In this document: piece after piece, positions 33,676 to 46,106 of the stretch
Position numbering within the stretch: the first letter of the stretch is position 1
Layout: every line of letters starts with the position of its first letter
Source of the DNA: Penium margaritaceum
Taxonomy: Eukaryota; Streptophyta; Zygnematophyceae; Desmidiales; Peniaceae
Assembly (NCBI GenBank): GCA_023375785.1
Contig: SZWC01001168.1
Location: 159,316-223,315 of the forward strand
Direction of reading: 5' to 3'
Length of the DNA: 64,000 nt
The notes under the pieces: model-generated
Told to the model about the DNA's origin: nothing
Database searches by the model: none
The model's input: only the letters and a program-made list of their open reading frames with translations
Made by a program: the position numbers and the translations under genes

Positions 33676-34411
33676 TGTTGGAAGAGGAGCCATCTAGCTC
33701 AGTTTCAAGTCCAAAGCAGCAGGTTCAATGAAACTACCAAATGCCTGCTCCGATCGTCAATCCGACTTCACCATTGGAAAGATTAAGTGGCAAATTTTCT
33801 TTGGTCCAAATTTTGGGCCGATCCAACGGTCGGATTGTGAGATATGAATTTTCAAAGTTTCTAGGATCATCGACCGCCGGTATCTGGCTAACCATGGGTG
33901 ACAGCTCCATGCCTTAGCCTGAGAAAGGAAAACGGCAAGAGGTCGAGGGTCAAGACCTGATGGGAGAAATATCCAAAATGGTCCCAGATTCTTGGGTTGC
34001 CTTGTTAGAGTGTGTTGACTAGGAAAAAGGTACCTCTCCTTACTTTTTACGTGACGAGGTCCTTGTGTGCTAGCCATGGACAGATGGCAATTCTCCATGG
34101 GATTGTGGGTCATGTCACCACTATAAGTGTTCCATGAGAGCATTTTCTAGCTCTCTAGATTGTGAATGAGTGGTCGGCCTGATTGCTAGGCTGATTTCCT
34201 CTCTTGTGTGAGATTATGGACTATAGTGTGTGAGCCTTAGCCTCCATGGCTAAGTGGTGTGGCTTGTGAGAGGGCTGACGTGCCCAAGCACTAGGTCTAT
34301 GTTTACTCCATCATTTTGAGTGATTGAACAACCATTCTTCAGCACAAGTGATATCCTTCCAGTCCCACACCTTTGCTGCTCCAATACTCCCTCTCTCCTC
34401 GAGTTCCAACA
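33676..34411 (+). repeat. 3' LTR of A6
   Basis: 736 bp from TGTTGGAAGAGGAG to GTTCCAACA, preceded by a decayed polypurine tract (about 33660-33675). A5 RNase H resumes at 34412. Confidence 0.88.
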
Positions 34412-37400
34412 ATATTCGCTATGAGACGTTGAAGCCAAACTACATCTTTGTCATTAAAGCCAAAAGAGACGTACTCAGTTTCCGTACTTGAGGTGGCCAC
34501 GACCACATGCCGCTTGCTATACCAGCTGATGGCCCCACCATTCATGAGGAACACTTGTACACAGATGGACTTGCGGTCCTCGAGGTTTGAAACCCAATCT
34601 GCGTCTGTGTAGTCGATGATGCTGTTGTTGCTGTTGTAGGTGATGCCGATGTTGATGGTTCTAGCAAGGTAGCAGAAGATCTGCTTCACTGCCTTCTGGT
34701 GCTCAGGTCCGGGATTAGCTATGTGTTGGCTCACAGCGCTCACAGCCTGTGCCAGGTCCGGCCTGGTTACAACCATCAGGTACATGCGACTACCGACAGC
34801 ACTCTGGTACTTCTGCCGCTTAGCTGCATCTACTTCTGCACTAAGGCTCACGAGATACTGTTGCAATTCCAACAATGTGCCGATGGATTTGGCCTCTACC
34901 ATTCCAAACCTGTGCAAGACATCCTTGATGTAGCGACTCTGTTGTAGCGAAAGAGAGCGTGATTTGTGGTCACGCGTGATCTGGATGCCGAGGAAGTATT
35001 ATGCTTCCCCAATATGAGACATCTAGAAACGGTCCTTCATGTCCTCCTTGAACTCATGTTGTGTAGACATGCTGTTGGAAAGGAGGAGCATGTCATCCAC
35101 ACAGACAATGATGATGAGGACCTCATGCTCGTGCTGCTTGCGATACACATTATAGTCAAACTCACTACGCTCAAACCCCATGCACTGCAACGTCGCATCC
35201 AACTTCTGGTTCCAAGCATGCGATACTTCCTTGAGGCCATACAACTTCTCCAACTTCCAAACTAGGTGCTCCTTGCCATCCATGACGAGCCCCTCCGGCT
35301 ACTCCATGTAGATCTCCTCCTCCAAGTCACCATTCAATAATACCATCTTGACTTCCATGTGGTGAACCTCGAAGTCCTCGGGTGCTGCATACAAGAGGAG
35401 CGTACGAACAGAGGCAAACTTTACAATAGGAGCAAAGGTTTCTTTGTACTCAATGCCCTCCTGCTGTGACTAGTCCTTTGCAACCAGCCTTGCCTTGTAC
35501 TTTTCCAAGTTGCCATCTACTCCACGGTACTTCTTGAAAACCCACTTGCACTTGATCACCTTGCGTCCAGGTGGACGCTCAGTCAGCTCCCACTTGCCAT
35601 TGTCGAGCCACGACTGTATCTCTTGTTACACAGCTTGCGCCTAATCTGTTATATCTTGTGCAGTCATGGCCTTGTTGTATGACATTGGCTCAACGAAATC
35701 TGTTGTAACTACAACGTTCAACTGTTCTGGTTTCTGTATCCAGAACTGGCTGCACTCATCAAGCTTGTAGTATAACCTGAGAGGGTACCTGCAACCTGGT
35801 GCTACAAAAACAGCGGGCGGCTGGGGTAGTGCTGCTGGCACAATTACTGCTGCTGGTGATGCTATATTGCCTTTCTCTGCTTATGTTGATGAGGCCGTTG
35901 TTTCTGCTTCATCAGACATGGGAGAGTAGAGTGGTTCTCCCACTCTCATAATAGAGGTAGGGTCATGAGAGACAGGATCAGGGAGAGTGTTTGCTCCTCC
36001 TATTTCATGAGCTGCTAGTTCTACTACCTCCTTGGAGATGATGTTGGAGCCGATGACATTTATTTTGTTAAAAACGACATCCCTAGAGATGATGACGTGG
36101 CCTGTATCCCTCTCGTAGAGGTGATAGGCCTTACTTGTCACGTCATAGCCAATCATGAGCATCTACTTACTCTTCACGTCCCACTTTTGTTGCTTTTCCT
36201 TTGGCACGTGCATGTGTGCCAAGCTACCAAATGTGCGAAGATAACCCACGCTCGGCTTCTTGCAGAACCATGCCTCGTACAGCGTCATTTGCTCTAGTGC
36301 CTTAGATGGACTACGGTTCTTGATGTAGACTGTAGTGCTCACGGCTTTGGCCCATAAGTCGTAGGTCAGCCGATCCGCATGCAGCATAGAGCGTGCCGAC
36401 TCAACGATGGTGCGGTTTGCGCGTTCTCCTACACCGTTTTGCTACGGAAAGTATGGCACAATTTGTTGCGCCTTGATGCCACCTGCTATGAGGTAGTCCT
36501 ATAAGTCCTTGCTCAGGCATTTCTCCGCTTCAGTCGTTGCGTAGTGCCTTGATCTTCTTGCCGGTCTAGTTTTCCACCATTTCCTCGAACTCCTTAAATG
36601 TGTCAAAGCACTCGTCCTTAGATGTATGGAAGTACACAACAGTGTAACGGCTAAAATCATCAATGAAGGTGATTAAATACCTAGAGCCTCCAAAGCTCTG
36701 GGTCTGCATCGGGCTACACAAGCCTGTTTGGACCAGCTCTAGCACCTCCTTCACGTGCTCCCCTGCTCCAGAGAATGCCTCGTGGTACTACTTCTCCTCC
36801 AAACAGCCGATGCACAATTGCTGCTCAAAGTTGGAGATGGTGGACAATTCACGTACCATCTGCTTCGTTTGAAGTTGATGCAAGGCACGCATGCGGGTGT
36901 GGCCATAGCTCGCATGCTATATTTCACCATCTGTCACCTTCACCACTATTGCAAGACTCTGCTCACGCGAGATCTTGGTTACCCCTAACAAGTGGTACAT
37001 GTCACCTTCCTCCACCGACCTAGCCAACTCCTCTCTCATTTCCTTGTCGAAGATGTAGCCATAGTCGTCGTCAAAGACGACTTGTAGTCCTATGTTGGTG
37101 AGGGAGGACACTGAGAGGAGATTGAATGAAGCATCAGGTACATACAGCACGTTATGGAATACTCCGACTTCAATGCTACGTGGGGTCTCCAATCACATCT
37201 CCACAATCCCAATTCCCTCATCATACACCACTTGATTATGACCAAAACCAACCGGTTGGGGAGGAACGGAAAGCATTTGCGTGAATGACTCCTTGTGGTG
37301 CATCAGGCTCTTGGTACACCCCGAGTCCTGGTACCATGCGATGTCTTCCTTCTCCACCTGCGACATGTCATACTTGGTCATGAAGAGGCGGTCGCGTGCC

Positions 37401-38480
37401 TCCTTTGCCACGTTCATGTTGCCAAAGTGGCGTACTCTAGCCTGGTTCTGTTGCTATGAGTGTTGTTGTTGACAGTTGCTGCTGTTGCTATGTAGACTGT
37501 TACTTTCGCTGCTGCTGCTGCTCCTTCTCGTCCCTCTTGAGCTTGAAACACTCATTTTTGTAGTGTCCCTCCTTTTGGCTGTAGTAGCATTTACCTTTTT
37601 TCTTGCCTCTCTACTGCCCATACTATTACTGCTGCTGCTTGTTCTGTGAGCTTGTGGTCATAAAAGCTACTTCACTACTGCCACCGCCATTACGTTTTGC
37701 TCCATTGTGAGGCAACTCTACCTACACTAGGTGTGTGCAGATGGAGTTGAGGTCGAGATTTGGCTGGCACTCTAGCGTCTCTTGCACAGTGTCGTAGCTT
37801 GTTGGAAGTCCCCTCAGCAAGAGGAGGATGAAGTGCGTTTCTTCCACAAGGTTTCCGGGTGCTCTCAGTTGCTTTGCCAGCTCCTTTGTCCTATCCAGGT
37901 ACGCCTCCATCCCTTCATCATCCTGCATTTTCAGTACAATCATCCTTTCCTCTAAACGTATGAGGAATGCACAGTCCTTGCTCTCCTACTTCTTGTACAA
38001 CGTGTCCCATCCCTCCTTTGCAGGTTGGAGATGGTGTTGACAAGCAACCTATAAGCCTGCCTGTCCTTCTTCTTTCACTCCTCATACGCCGCTGGTGTAT
38101 CTGCAGATAACCCTGCACCTGCTGCACCCCTTTACGGTGTCGTCCCCGCCACGACCTGTGCTGCGGTGATGCTTGTTGCTTGCGGATTTGGAGCTGGAAT
38201 AGCGCCACTCTCCAAAACAAAGCGTACAGATCTTTCAAAACTTAAATTTGGCACATCGTTTGAGCCTCTCCAAAGGCTGGACTGCTGTCATAATGGTTGG
38301 TGTTGCCCCTTTGAGCCATGGTGATGCTGAGCGCTGCCCGTGGGTGGCGGCACTACCTCTGCTTCTACTACTACTTCTACCAGAAATCTATGTGACGGAA
38401 AATGGACTATAGAAGCCAGCAAATTGGGAACTTGAAAAAACCGAATTTGAAGATTCAATTGATTCTCAAAGAGTATCTTC
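34412..38480 (-). pseudogene. A5 gag-pol remains, main block
   Basis: Minus strand. RNase H/RT at 34412-35640 (VTRPDLAQAVSAVSQHIANP, VCVDDMLLLSN); linker and integrase 35641-36760 (RDTGHVIISRDVVFN, SPSKALEQMTLYEAWFCKKP, GGSRYLITFIDDFSRY). Pre-integrase and protease follow at 36900-37420 (VYDEGIGIVEM, WYQDSGCTKSLMHH), and gag at 37450-38292. A leader stub runs to about 38480. The order is collinear with other group A elements. Many breaks. Confidence 0.82.
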
Positions 38481-39013
38481 ACATTCGCAATACAAGCTTA
38501 CCAACAAGCCCAAGATTACACTAATCCAACGGTCGGATTGAGAGTTATTCTCAAAACGAGGTCGGCTAGGGCTACACTCTTCTCGATGTGTAAGACTGTT
38601 GCCTTGTAATGACCATAGCGCTCTTATTTCTTCGTCACATAAAAAAAGGGGCACATGCAAATTCTAGTATCTTTCCTAAGCTGTCCATTGGTGTAAAAAA
38701 AATTCATTCCATCATTTTGTGTAGGAGAGATACCGTTTACAAGCTGGTTGATCTAAGTTAGAGTAAGAGCAAAAGCATACCCTGTTTTCAAGAGGGCATG
38801 TCTCTCAAAATCCCCTCTTGATGACCTCTTTAATGGATAGATCCAAACGTTTTTGAGCTAGAATATCCATTGGTGGGCTCAGTTTTTTCACATTCCTTGT
38901 CTGCTTGTATCTACAGTCCATTTTCTATCAGACAGATTTCTGGTAGAAACAACAGCACAATAAGGGGTAGCGCCGCCATCCAAGGGCAGCGCTGAGTATC
39001 ACCAAGGCTAAAA
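38481..39013 (+). other. A7 leader
   Basis: Homologous to the A6 and A9 leaders, including AATCCAACGGTCGGATTG near 38525. The junction with the oppositely oriented A5 leader is near 38480. No gene is visible in it. Confidence 0.65.
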
Positions 39014-42000
39014 ATGGCAACAATAGGCGTTGTGACAGCAGTCCAGCCTTTGAAAATGCTGGAGGGACGCGCCAAATTCACGTTTTGGAAGATCCATACC
39101 CGCCTCCTTTTGGAGGAGAGGGGCTTGTGGAAGGTGGTGAGTGGCGACAAGTCAGCTCTAGATGCACATGCAAAAGGCATCCCTGTGGAAGAGACACCCT
39201 CCATCCTCCTCTGGCTAAGCAGACTCCTTACTTGCTACCACACAATGCGAGAGACGCTGGAGTGCCAGCCAGCTCTCGACCTCAACTTCATCTCCACATA
39301 CCTGGTGCAGGTGGAATTACATCGCTATGCAACAAAGTGTAAAGGCGGCGGTAGCAGTGAAGCCGTTTTTGTGGCCACGAGCTTATGCAACTAGCAGCAG
39401 CAGTAGTGTGGGCAGTAGAGGGGCAAGAGGAAAGTCAAATGATGCTATTACCAGAAAGAGGGACAGTATGAAAAGGAGTGTTTCAAGATCAAGAGGGACC
39501 AGAAGGAGCAGCAATAGCAGCAATAAAAGTAGCAATCTCCACAACACCAACAGTAGTAGCCACAAAAGCATCAGCAGCACGAGCAGCTACAACAAAACCA
39601 GGTTGGTGTCCGCCATTTTGGCAACGTGAATGTGGCCAAGGAGGTGCGCGACCGTCTCTTCATGACAAAGTCTGACATGTCGCAGGTGGAGAAGGTGGAT
39701 CTCGAATTGTATAAGACTCAGGATGGACGAAGAGCCTGACACATGTGAAAGGGTGGTTTACGCAGCTTGTGTCCATCCCTCCGCGTCCTATTGCTATGGG
39801 TGATGATCGGGTGGTATATGCCTAGGGGATTGGGATTGTGGAGATGTAGTTGGAGACTCCGCGTGGTATTGGAGTGGGAGTGTTCCATGGCGTGCTGTAT
39901 GTACCTGATGCTTTATTCAACCTCCTCTCGGTCTCCTCTCTCAACACCAGAAGACTGCGCGTCATCTTTGATGATGACTATGACTACATCCTAAACAAGG
40001 ACACTGGAGAGGAGTTGGTCAGGTCGGTGAAGGAGGTCGACATGTACTGCCTGCTGGGGGTGACCAAGATCCGCATGAGCAGAAGTCTTGCAGTAGTGGT
40101 CCAGGCAACAGATGGTGAGATCTGGCATGCGCGCTAAGGCCTCATCGGCATGCGCACCTTACAACAGCTTCTAGCGAAGCATATAGTGTGTGACTTGCCC
40201 ACAGTCTCCAACTTTGAGCAGCATTTGTACATCCGCTCGTTCGAGGGGATGCATCATCGCGAGGCATTCTCTGGAGTAGAACAGCGTACAAACGAGATGC
40301 TGGAGCTGGTCCATAAATACTAATGTGGCCCGATGCAAACCCAAAGCTTTGGAGGATTAAGGTATTTCCTTACCATCATTGATGATTTCAACCGTTACAC
40401 TACTTTGGACCTCCTTCCTTCCAAGGACTTGTGGTTTGACAGGTTCAAGGAGTTCAAGGCACTAGTGGAGAACCAGACCGGCAAGAAGATCAAGGTGTTG
40501 CGCAGCGACCATGGCAGAGAGTACGTGAGCAAGGTGTTTCGTGACTACCTATCAACAGCTGGCATCAAGGCGTATGGTACTGCGCCGTACTTGCCGTAGC
40601 AGAATGGTATAGCAGAATGCGCCAACCCCACCATCGTTGAGTCGGCGCGCTCCATGCTGCACACGGGCCGGCTGACCTACGACTTTTAGGCCAAGGCAAT
40701 GAGCACTGCGGTCTACATCAAGAACCGTAGTCCAGCTAAGGTGTTGGAGAAGATGACGTTGTATGAGGCATCGTTCGGCAAGAAGCTGAGCATAGGTCAT
40801 CTTCGCCCGTTTGGTAGCATGGCCCACATGCACGTGTCAAAGGAGAAGTGGCAGAAGTGGGACGCAAAGAGCGCATAGATGCTGATGATTGGCTATGACG
40901 TGGCAAGCAAAGCCTATTGCCTCTATGAGAGGTATACATGCCACCTCATCATCTCCAAGGATGTCATTTTCAACGAGAGCAACGTCATTGGTACCAACAT
41001 CGTCTACGAAGAGGCAGTAGAACCAGCAGCTGACGAAGCAGTGGGAGCACATGCTTTTCCTGACCTTGTCTCTCCTGATCCGTCTTTCACTGTGACAAGG
41101 GGAGAACCAGTCTACTCACCCATGTTAGATGCAGCGGATACAACAGCCTCATCGGTAGAAGCAGATGAAGAAGGAGATGCAGCACCACTAGTAGGAGTAT
41201 TTGTACTAGTAACTCCACACCAGCCGCACGCTAACGCTTTAGTACCCGGTCGCAGATACCCTCTCAGGGTGCGCTACGAGCCTGGTAAGAGCGGCCATTT
41301 CAGGATGTTGCAGAGACCAGAACAGATAAAGGTCGCAGTTACAACAAATACATTGTCATACAAGGAGGCCATGGCTACACTTACTGTAGTAGATTGGGCG
41401 CAAGCCGTGCAACAGGAGATACAATCGTAGCAAAACAACGGCACGTGGGAGCTGACTCATCGTCCACCTGGACGGAAGGTGATCAAGTGCAAGTTGGTCT
41501 TAAAAAAGGAGGGAGCAAATAGCAACTTGGAAAAGCACAAGGCAAGGTTGGTTGCAAAGGCCTACCCGCAGGAGAAGAGGATCGACTACATGGAAACCTT
41601 AACTCCTGTTATGAATTCTACCTTGGTGCACACGCTCGTATCTTATGCAGCGGCTGAAGACTTTGAGGTTCACCACATGCATGTCAAGATGGTATTCTTG
41701 AATGGTGACTTGGAGCAACCAGAGGTGTTTGTCATGGATGGCCAAGAGCACCTTGTTTGCAAGCTGCAGAAGTTGCTGTATGGCCTCAAGCGTCGAGTGC
41801 TTGGAACCAGAAATAAGATGTGGTGCTGTAGTGCATGGGATTTGAGTGCACCGAGTGTGATTACAGCGTGTATTACTGGCAGCATGAGCATGAGATCCTC
41901 ATCATTATTGTCTATGTAGATGACATGCTCCTCCTATCCAACAGCATGAGTGCACTGAAGGAGTTCAAGGAGGCAATGCAAGAGCAGTTGTAGATGTCTG

Positions 42001-42483
42001 ATCTTGGGGAGGCATTATACTTCCTTGGTATCCAACTCATACGTGACCGCAAATCAGTCTCTCTCTGTCTCGCTGTAGCAGAGTTGCTACATCAAGAATA
42101 TCCTGTAGCGGTTCTGCATGGCAGAGGCCAAACCCATTGCCACACAATTAGAGGTGCTGCAGTACCTCGTGACCTTCAGTGGAGAAGCAAATACAGCTGA
42201 TCTGAATAAGTACAATAGTGCTCTCGGCAGTCTCATGTACCCGGTGGTGGCAACTAGGCCAGATCTTGCACAAGCTGTGAGCTCTGTGAGCCAGTACATG
42301 GCTAATCCCAGACCTGAGCAGCAGGTAGTGAAGCGAATCTCCCGCTACCTTGCTGGAACCATCAATGTCGACATCACCTACAACGGCAACGACAACAACA
42401 TCATGGACTACACATACATAGATTGGGCTTCAAATCCTAAGGACCGCAAATCCATCTCCGGAAAAGGCATTAGTTGTTTTGAA
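39014..42483 (+). pseudogene. A7 gag-pol remains
   Basis: Gag (39014-39620) begins VVTAVQPLKMLEGRAKFTFW and ends in a glutamine/asparagine-rich tail. Protease and pre-integrase lie at 39620-40250. Integrase and linker (40330-41430) show MQTQSFGGLRYFLTIIDD and GYDVASKAYCLYER. RT (41479-41990) shows LEKHKARLVAKAYPQE. RNase H (42118-42480) shows VVATRPDLAQAVSSVSQYMA. Collinear with A6. Many breaks. Confidence 0.82.
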
Positions 42484-43221
42484 TGTTGAAACAAGAAGAG
42501 AGAGGGAGTCTTGGAGCAGCGAGTATGTGGGATTGAAAAGGCATCAGTTGTGCTAAAGAACGGTTGTTGAATCACTCAAAATGATGTAGTACATATAGAG
42601 CTAGAGCTTGGTCAAGTCAGCCCTCCCACAAGCCACCCCACTTAGCCATGGAGGCTAGGGCTCACACACTAGAGTCCAAAATCTCACACAAGAGAGGAAA
42701 TCAGCCTAAGAATCAGGCTGAACAGTCACACACGACCTAGAGACCTAGAGAATGCTCTCATTGCACACTCCTAGTTGTCACATCACCAAACCTCCCATGG
42801 AGAATCGCCATGTGTCCATGGCTAGCACACAAGGATCTCACCTCACATAAACACTTAGGAGAGGTACTTTTATCGTAGTGTGCACGCTCTGACAAGGTAA
42901 TCCTAAAACCAAGGACCTTTTTGGATATTTCTTCCATCAGGTCTTGACCCTGGACCTCTTGCCTTTTTCTTTTCTCAGGCTAAGGCATGGAACCGTCATC
43001 CATGCTCACCTAGACATCGGCGGTTCATGACCCCATAAACGTTTTATATTCATATCTCCCAATCCGATTATTGGATCGGCCTAAAACTTGGACCGTAGAC
43101 AATTTGCCAACTGATCTTTCCGATGGTGAAGACGGATTGACGATCAGAGCAGGCATCCAGTAGTTTCATGGAACTTGCTCCTGTGGATGTAAAATTGAGC
43201 CGGATGACCCATTTTCCAACA
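42484..43221 (-). repeat. 3' LTR of A8
   Basis: 738 bp, plus-strand ends TGTTGAAACAAG and TTTTCCAACA, followed by a polypurine-tract complement ATCTTGCACTTTG. Confidence 0.85.
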
Positions 43222-43778
43222 ATCTTGCACTTTGTCGTAGTCAGAGTGGGCTGAATCCACATGCCTTCATGCAGAACTGCTGCTTCTCACGAGACACTGT
43301 TAGGAAAGGAGCCATCCGGCCCAGTTTCAGGTCCACAGGAGCAGGTTCCAGGAAAGTACCAGATGCCTACTCCGATCGTCCATCCGACCTGACCATTGGA
43401 AAGATCAGGTGGCAAAATGTCTACGGTCCAAGTTTGAGGCCGATCCAACTGTCGGATTGGGAGATATGAATTTTCGTAGTTTCCAGGATCATCGACCGCC
43501 GATATCCGGGTGACCATGGGCGATGGCTCCATGCCTTAGCCTGAGAAAATGAAAAGGCAAGAGATCCAGGGTCAAGACCTGATGGGAGAAATATCCAAAA
43601 AGGTCCTAGATTCTTGGGTTGCCTTATCAGAGTGTGCTGACTAGGAAAAAGGTACCTCTCCTTACTTTTTAGGTGAGGTGAGATCCTTGTGTGCTAGCCA
43701 TGGATACATGGCGATTCTCCATGGGATTGTGGGTTATGTGACCACTAGGAGTGTGCCATGAGAGCATTTTCTAGCTCT

Positions 43779-44065
43779 NNNNNNNNNNNNNNNNNNNNNN
43801 NNNNNNNNNNNNNNNNNNNNNNNNNNNNNNNNNNNNNNNNNNNNNNNNNNNNNNNNNNNNNNNNNNNNNNNNNNNNNNNNNNNNNNNNNNNNNNNNNNNN
43901 NNNNNNNNNNNNNNNNNNNNNNNNNNNNNNNNNNNNNNNNNNNNNNNNNNNNNNNNNNNNNNNNNNNNNNNNNNNNNNNNNNNNNNNNNNNNNNNNNNNN
44001 NNNNNNNNNNNNNNNNNNNNNNNNNNNNNNNNNNNNNNNNNNNNNNNNNNNNNNNNNNNNNNNNN
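43779..44065. other. Assembly gap, 287 N
   Basis: Run of unknown bases inside the A9 5' LTR, flanked by near-identical direct repeats of about 214 bp. Confidence 0.99.
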
Positions 44066-44422
44066 TCCAGGGTCAAGACCTGATGGGAGAAATATCCAAA
44101 AAGGTCCTAGATTCTTGGGTTGCCTTATCAGAGTGTGCTGACTAGGAAAAAGGTACCTCTCCTTACTTTTTAGGTGAGGTGAGATCCTTGTGTGCTAGCC
44201 ATGGATACATGGCGATTCTCCATGGGATTGTGGGTTATGTGACCACTAGGAGTGTCCCATGAGAGCATTTCTAGCTCTCTAGGTCGTGTGTGAGTGGTCA
44301 GCCTTGTTGCTAGGCTCATTTCCTCTCTTGTGTGAGATTATGGACTCTAGTGTGTGAGCCTTAGCCTCCATGGCTAAGTGGTGTGGCTAGTGAGAGGGCA
44401 GACTTGCCCAAGCTCTAACTCT

Positions 44423-44430
44423 ATATTTAC
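44423..44430 (+). promoter_or_regulatory. Possible TATA box in A9 5' LTR
   Basis: TATATTTA, about 105 bp before the LTR end. The matching position in the 3' LTR reads TATATGTA (49713-49720), and other group A LTRs keep a TATA-like word here. It is placed plausibly for the U3 promoter, but there is no transcript evidence. Confidence 0.4.
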
Positions 44431-44537
44431 TCCATCATTTTGACTGATTCAACAACCATTCTTCAGCACAAATGATGCCCTTCCAGTCCCACATGCTCGC
44501 TGCTCCAAGGCTCCCTCTCCCCTCCAAATCCAACATT

Positions 44538-44551
44538 TGGTATCAGAGCCA
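44538..44551 (+). promoter_or_regulatory. Primer-binding site of A9
   Basis: TGGTATCAGAGCCA, an exact complement of the 3' end of plant initiator Met-tRNA, 2 bp after the LTR. Confidence 0.93.
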
Positions 44552-45182
44552 GGTTCTACCACTTTGAGCCAGCACAGGCCGTCACTTTCAGAGTGACGGG
44601 TTGGGGTGGAACCTTCACCACATTTGACAACCAACCATTGCATCTTCAAGTTCAAGAGACGAGCTTTCCAACGAGCCCAAGACCGCGAAGATCCAACAGT
44701 CACATTGAGAGTCATGCTCAAAACGAGGTCGGCCAGGGCTGCACTCTTCTCTCTGAGTAAGACTGTCGCCTTGTGATGACCATAACTCTTTCGTTTCTTT
44801 GTCAAATTTAAAATGTAGCACATACGAATTGAACTATTTTGCCTAAGCTTTCCATTGATGCAAAAATATTTGCTTTCCATTGGTATGTTTGGGAGAAACG
44901 CCGTTTACAAGCTGGCTGGTGTGAGCTGAAGTAGGAGCAGAAGCATACCCTGTTTTCAAAAGGGCATATCTCTTAAAATCCCCTGTTCATGACCCTATTT
45001 TATGGGCCGATCTGAAAGGTTATGAGCTGAAGTTTCCAGTGGTGGGCTCCGTTTTTCCAAATTCCCAATCTACTGGCCTCTACAGTCCATTTTTTGTCAG
45101 ACAGATTTCTGGCTGAAGCAGCAGCAGAAGCAGGGGTAGCGCCGCCACTCAAGGGCAGCGCTGAGCATCGCCAAGGCTCAAA
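44552..45182 (+). other. A9 leader
   Basis: About 630 bp of untranslated leader homologous to the A6 leader. It ends with CCAAGGCTCAAA before the gag ATG. No gene is visible in it. Confidence 0.7.
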
Positions 45183-46060
45183 ATGGCAGCAGCAGGCGTG
45201 GTAACAGCAGCCCAGCCCTTTGAGAGGCTGGAAGGACGCGCCAAATTCACGTTTTGGAAGATCCGTACCCGCCTCCTTCAGGAGGAGAGGGGCTTGTGGG
45301 AGGTGGTGAGCGGCGACGAGCGCGCTCCGCCTCCACGGGCAAAAGGCATCACCGCAGCAGAGGTGGTGGCGGGGAAGACGCCGCAGAAAGGTGCAGCAGA
45401 TGCAAGTTCATCTACAACTGCAGCAGCGGCATATGAGGAGTGGAAGCAGAAGGACAGGCAGGCCTACAGGCTGCTTGTCAACACCATCTCCAACCCGTAT
45501 CTTCAGTACGTGAGTGAGAAGGCTACTGCAAAAGAGGGGTGGGACACGTTGTGCAAGAAGAATGAGAGCAAGGATCCTGCATTCCTCATGCTTTTGGAGG
45601 AGAAGATGATGGCGTTGAAAATGCAGGGTGGCGAAGGGATGGAGGCGTACTTGGACAGGGCAAAGGAGTTGGCGAAGTAGCTGAAAGCGGCTGGCAACCC
45701 TGTCAAAGACACGCGCTTCGTCCTCCTCTTGCTGAGGGGACTCCCAACGAGCTATGACACGGTGCAAGAAACGTTGGAGTGCCAGCCGACTCTCGACCTC
45801 GACTTCATCTACACGCACCTGGTGCAGGTAGAACTGCGTCGCAATACAGCAAAGCGCAATGGCGGCAACAGCAGCAGTGAAGCAGCTTTCATGGCCATGG
45901 GCTCACGCAACCAGCAGCAGCAGCAGTCCGGGCAATAGAGAGGCAAGAAGAAGGGCAAGTGCCACTATTGCCAGAAAGAGGGGCACTACAAGAAAGAGTA
46001 TCTCAAGTTCAAGAGGGCTTAGAAGGACCAGCAGCAGCAGCAAAAGTAGCAATCTCCATA
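45183..46060 (+). pseudogene. A9 gag remains
   Basis: The best group A Gag start: PFERLEGRAKFTFWKIRTR, LWEVVSGDERAPPPRAKGI, LLEEKMMALKMQGGEGMEAY, then ECQPTLDLDFIYTHLVQVE. A zinc knuckle CHYCQKEGHYKKE and a glutamine-rich tail follow. The first 165 codons are open. The copy is broken further on and meets the inverted block at about 46070. Confidence 0.85.
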
Positions 46061-46106
46061 GAAAAGCATGGGTAGAGATGGTGGGCTGATGATTGGCTAC
46101 CCATGT

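Larger units (their letters stand above)
28434..34411 (+). mobile_element. A6: Copia (group A) element with both LTRs, broken
   Basis: Plus-strand element of about 6 kb inserted in A5 RNase H: 5' LTR 28434-29168, primer site 29171-29184, leader, gag from 29814, protease and gag-pre-integrase, integrase, RT, RNase H, then 3' LTR 33676-34411. The target duplication is weak (ATCTC/ATATT). All Copia parts are present in the right order. The coding region has many breaks, so the copy is long dead. Confidence 0.88.
12961..38480 (-). mobile_element. A5: Copia (group A) element, split by B1 and A6, broken
   Basis: Minus-strand element inserted in A4 protease. Its pieces are: 3' LTR in two parts (12961-13241 and 27795-28150) around B1; RNase H (28151-28433); then, after A6 (28434-34411), RNase H/RT (34412-35640), linker and integrase (35641-36760), gag-pre-integrase and protease (36760-37450), gag (37450-38292) and a stub of leader (to about 38480). 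No 5' LTR is seen; the leader runs into the leader of A7 in the opposite direction. Many breaks; an old copy. Confidence 0.78.
38481..42483 (+). mobile_element. A7: Copia (group A) element without LTRs of its own, broken
   Basis: Plus strand: leader (38481-39013), gag from ATG 39014, protease, integrase, RT and part of RNase H, cut at 42484 by the A8 LTR. Its leader begins inside leader sequence and faces the A5 leader head-to-head, with no 5' LTR or primer site between them. Many breaks. Confidence 0.8.
43298..44535 (+). repeat. 5' LTR of A9 with assembly gap
   Basis: Starts TGTTAGGAAAGGAG and ends AATCCAACA. The 214 bp before the Ns (43565-43778) and the 213 bp after them (44066-44278) are nearly identical. 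The real LTR is therefore probably about 740 bp, and the gap an unmerged overlap. Confidence 0.85.

Noticed and set aside
38481-39013. An LTR of A7
   Set aside because: It matches leader sequence of A6 and A9, not their LTRs, and has no TG...CA ends.
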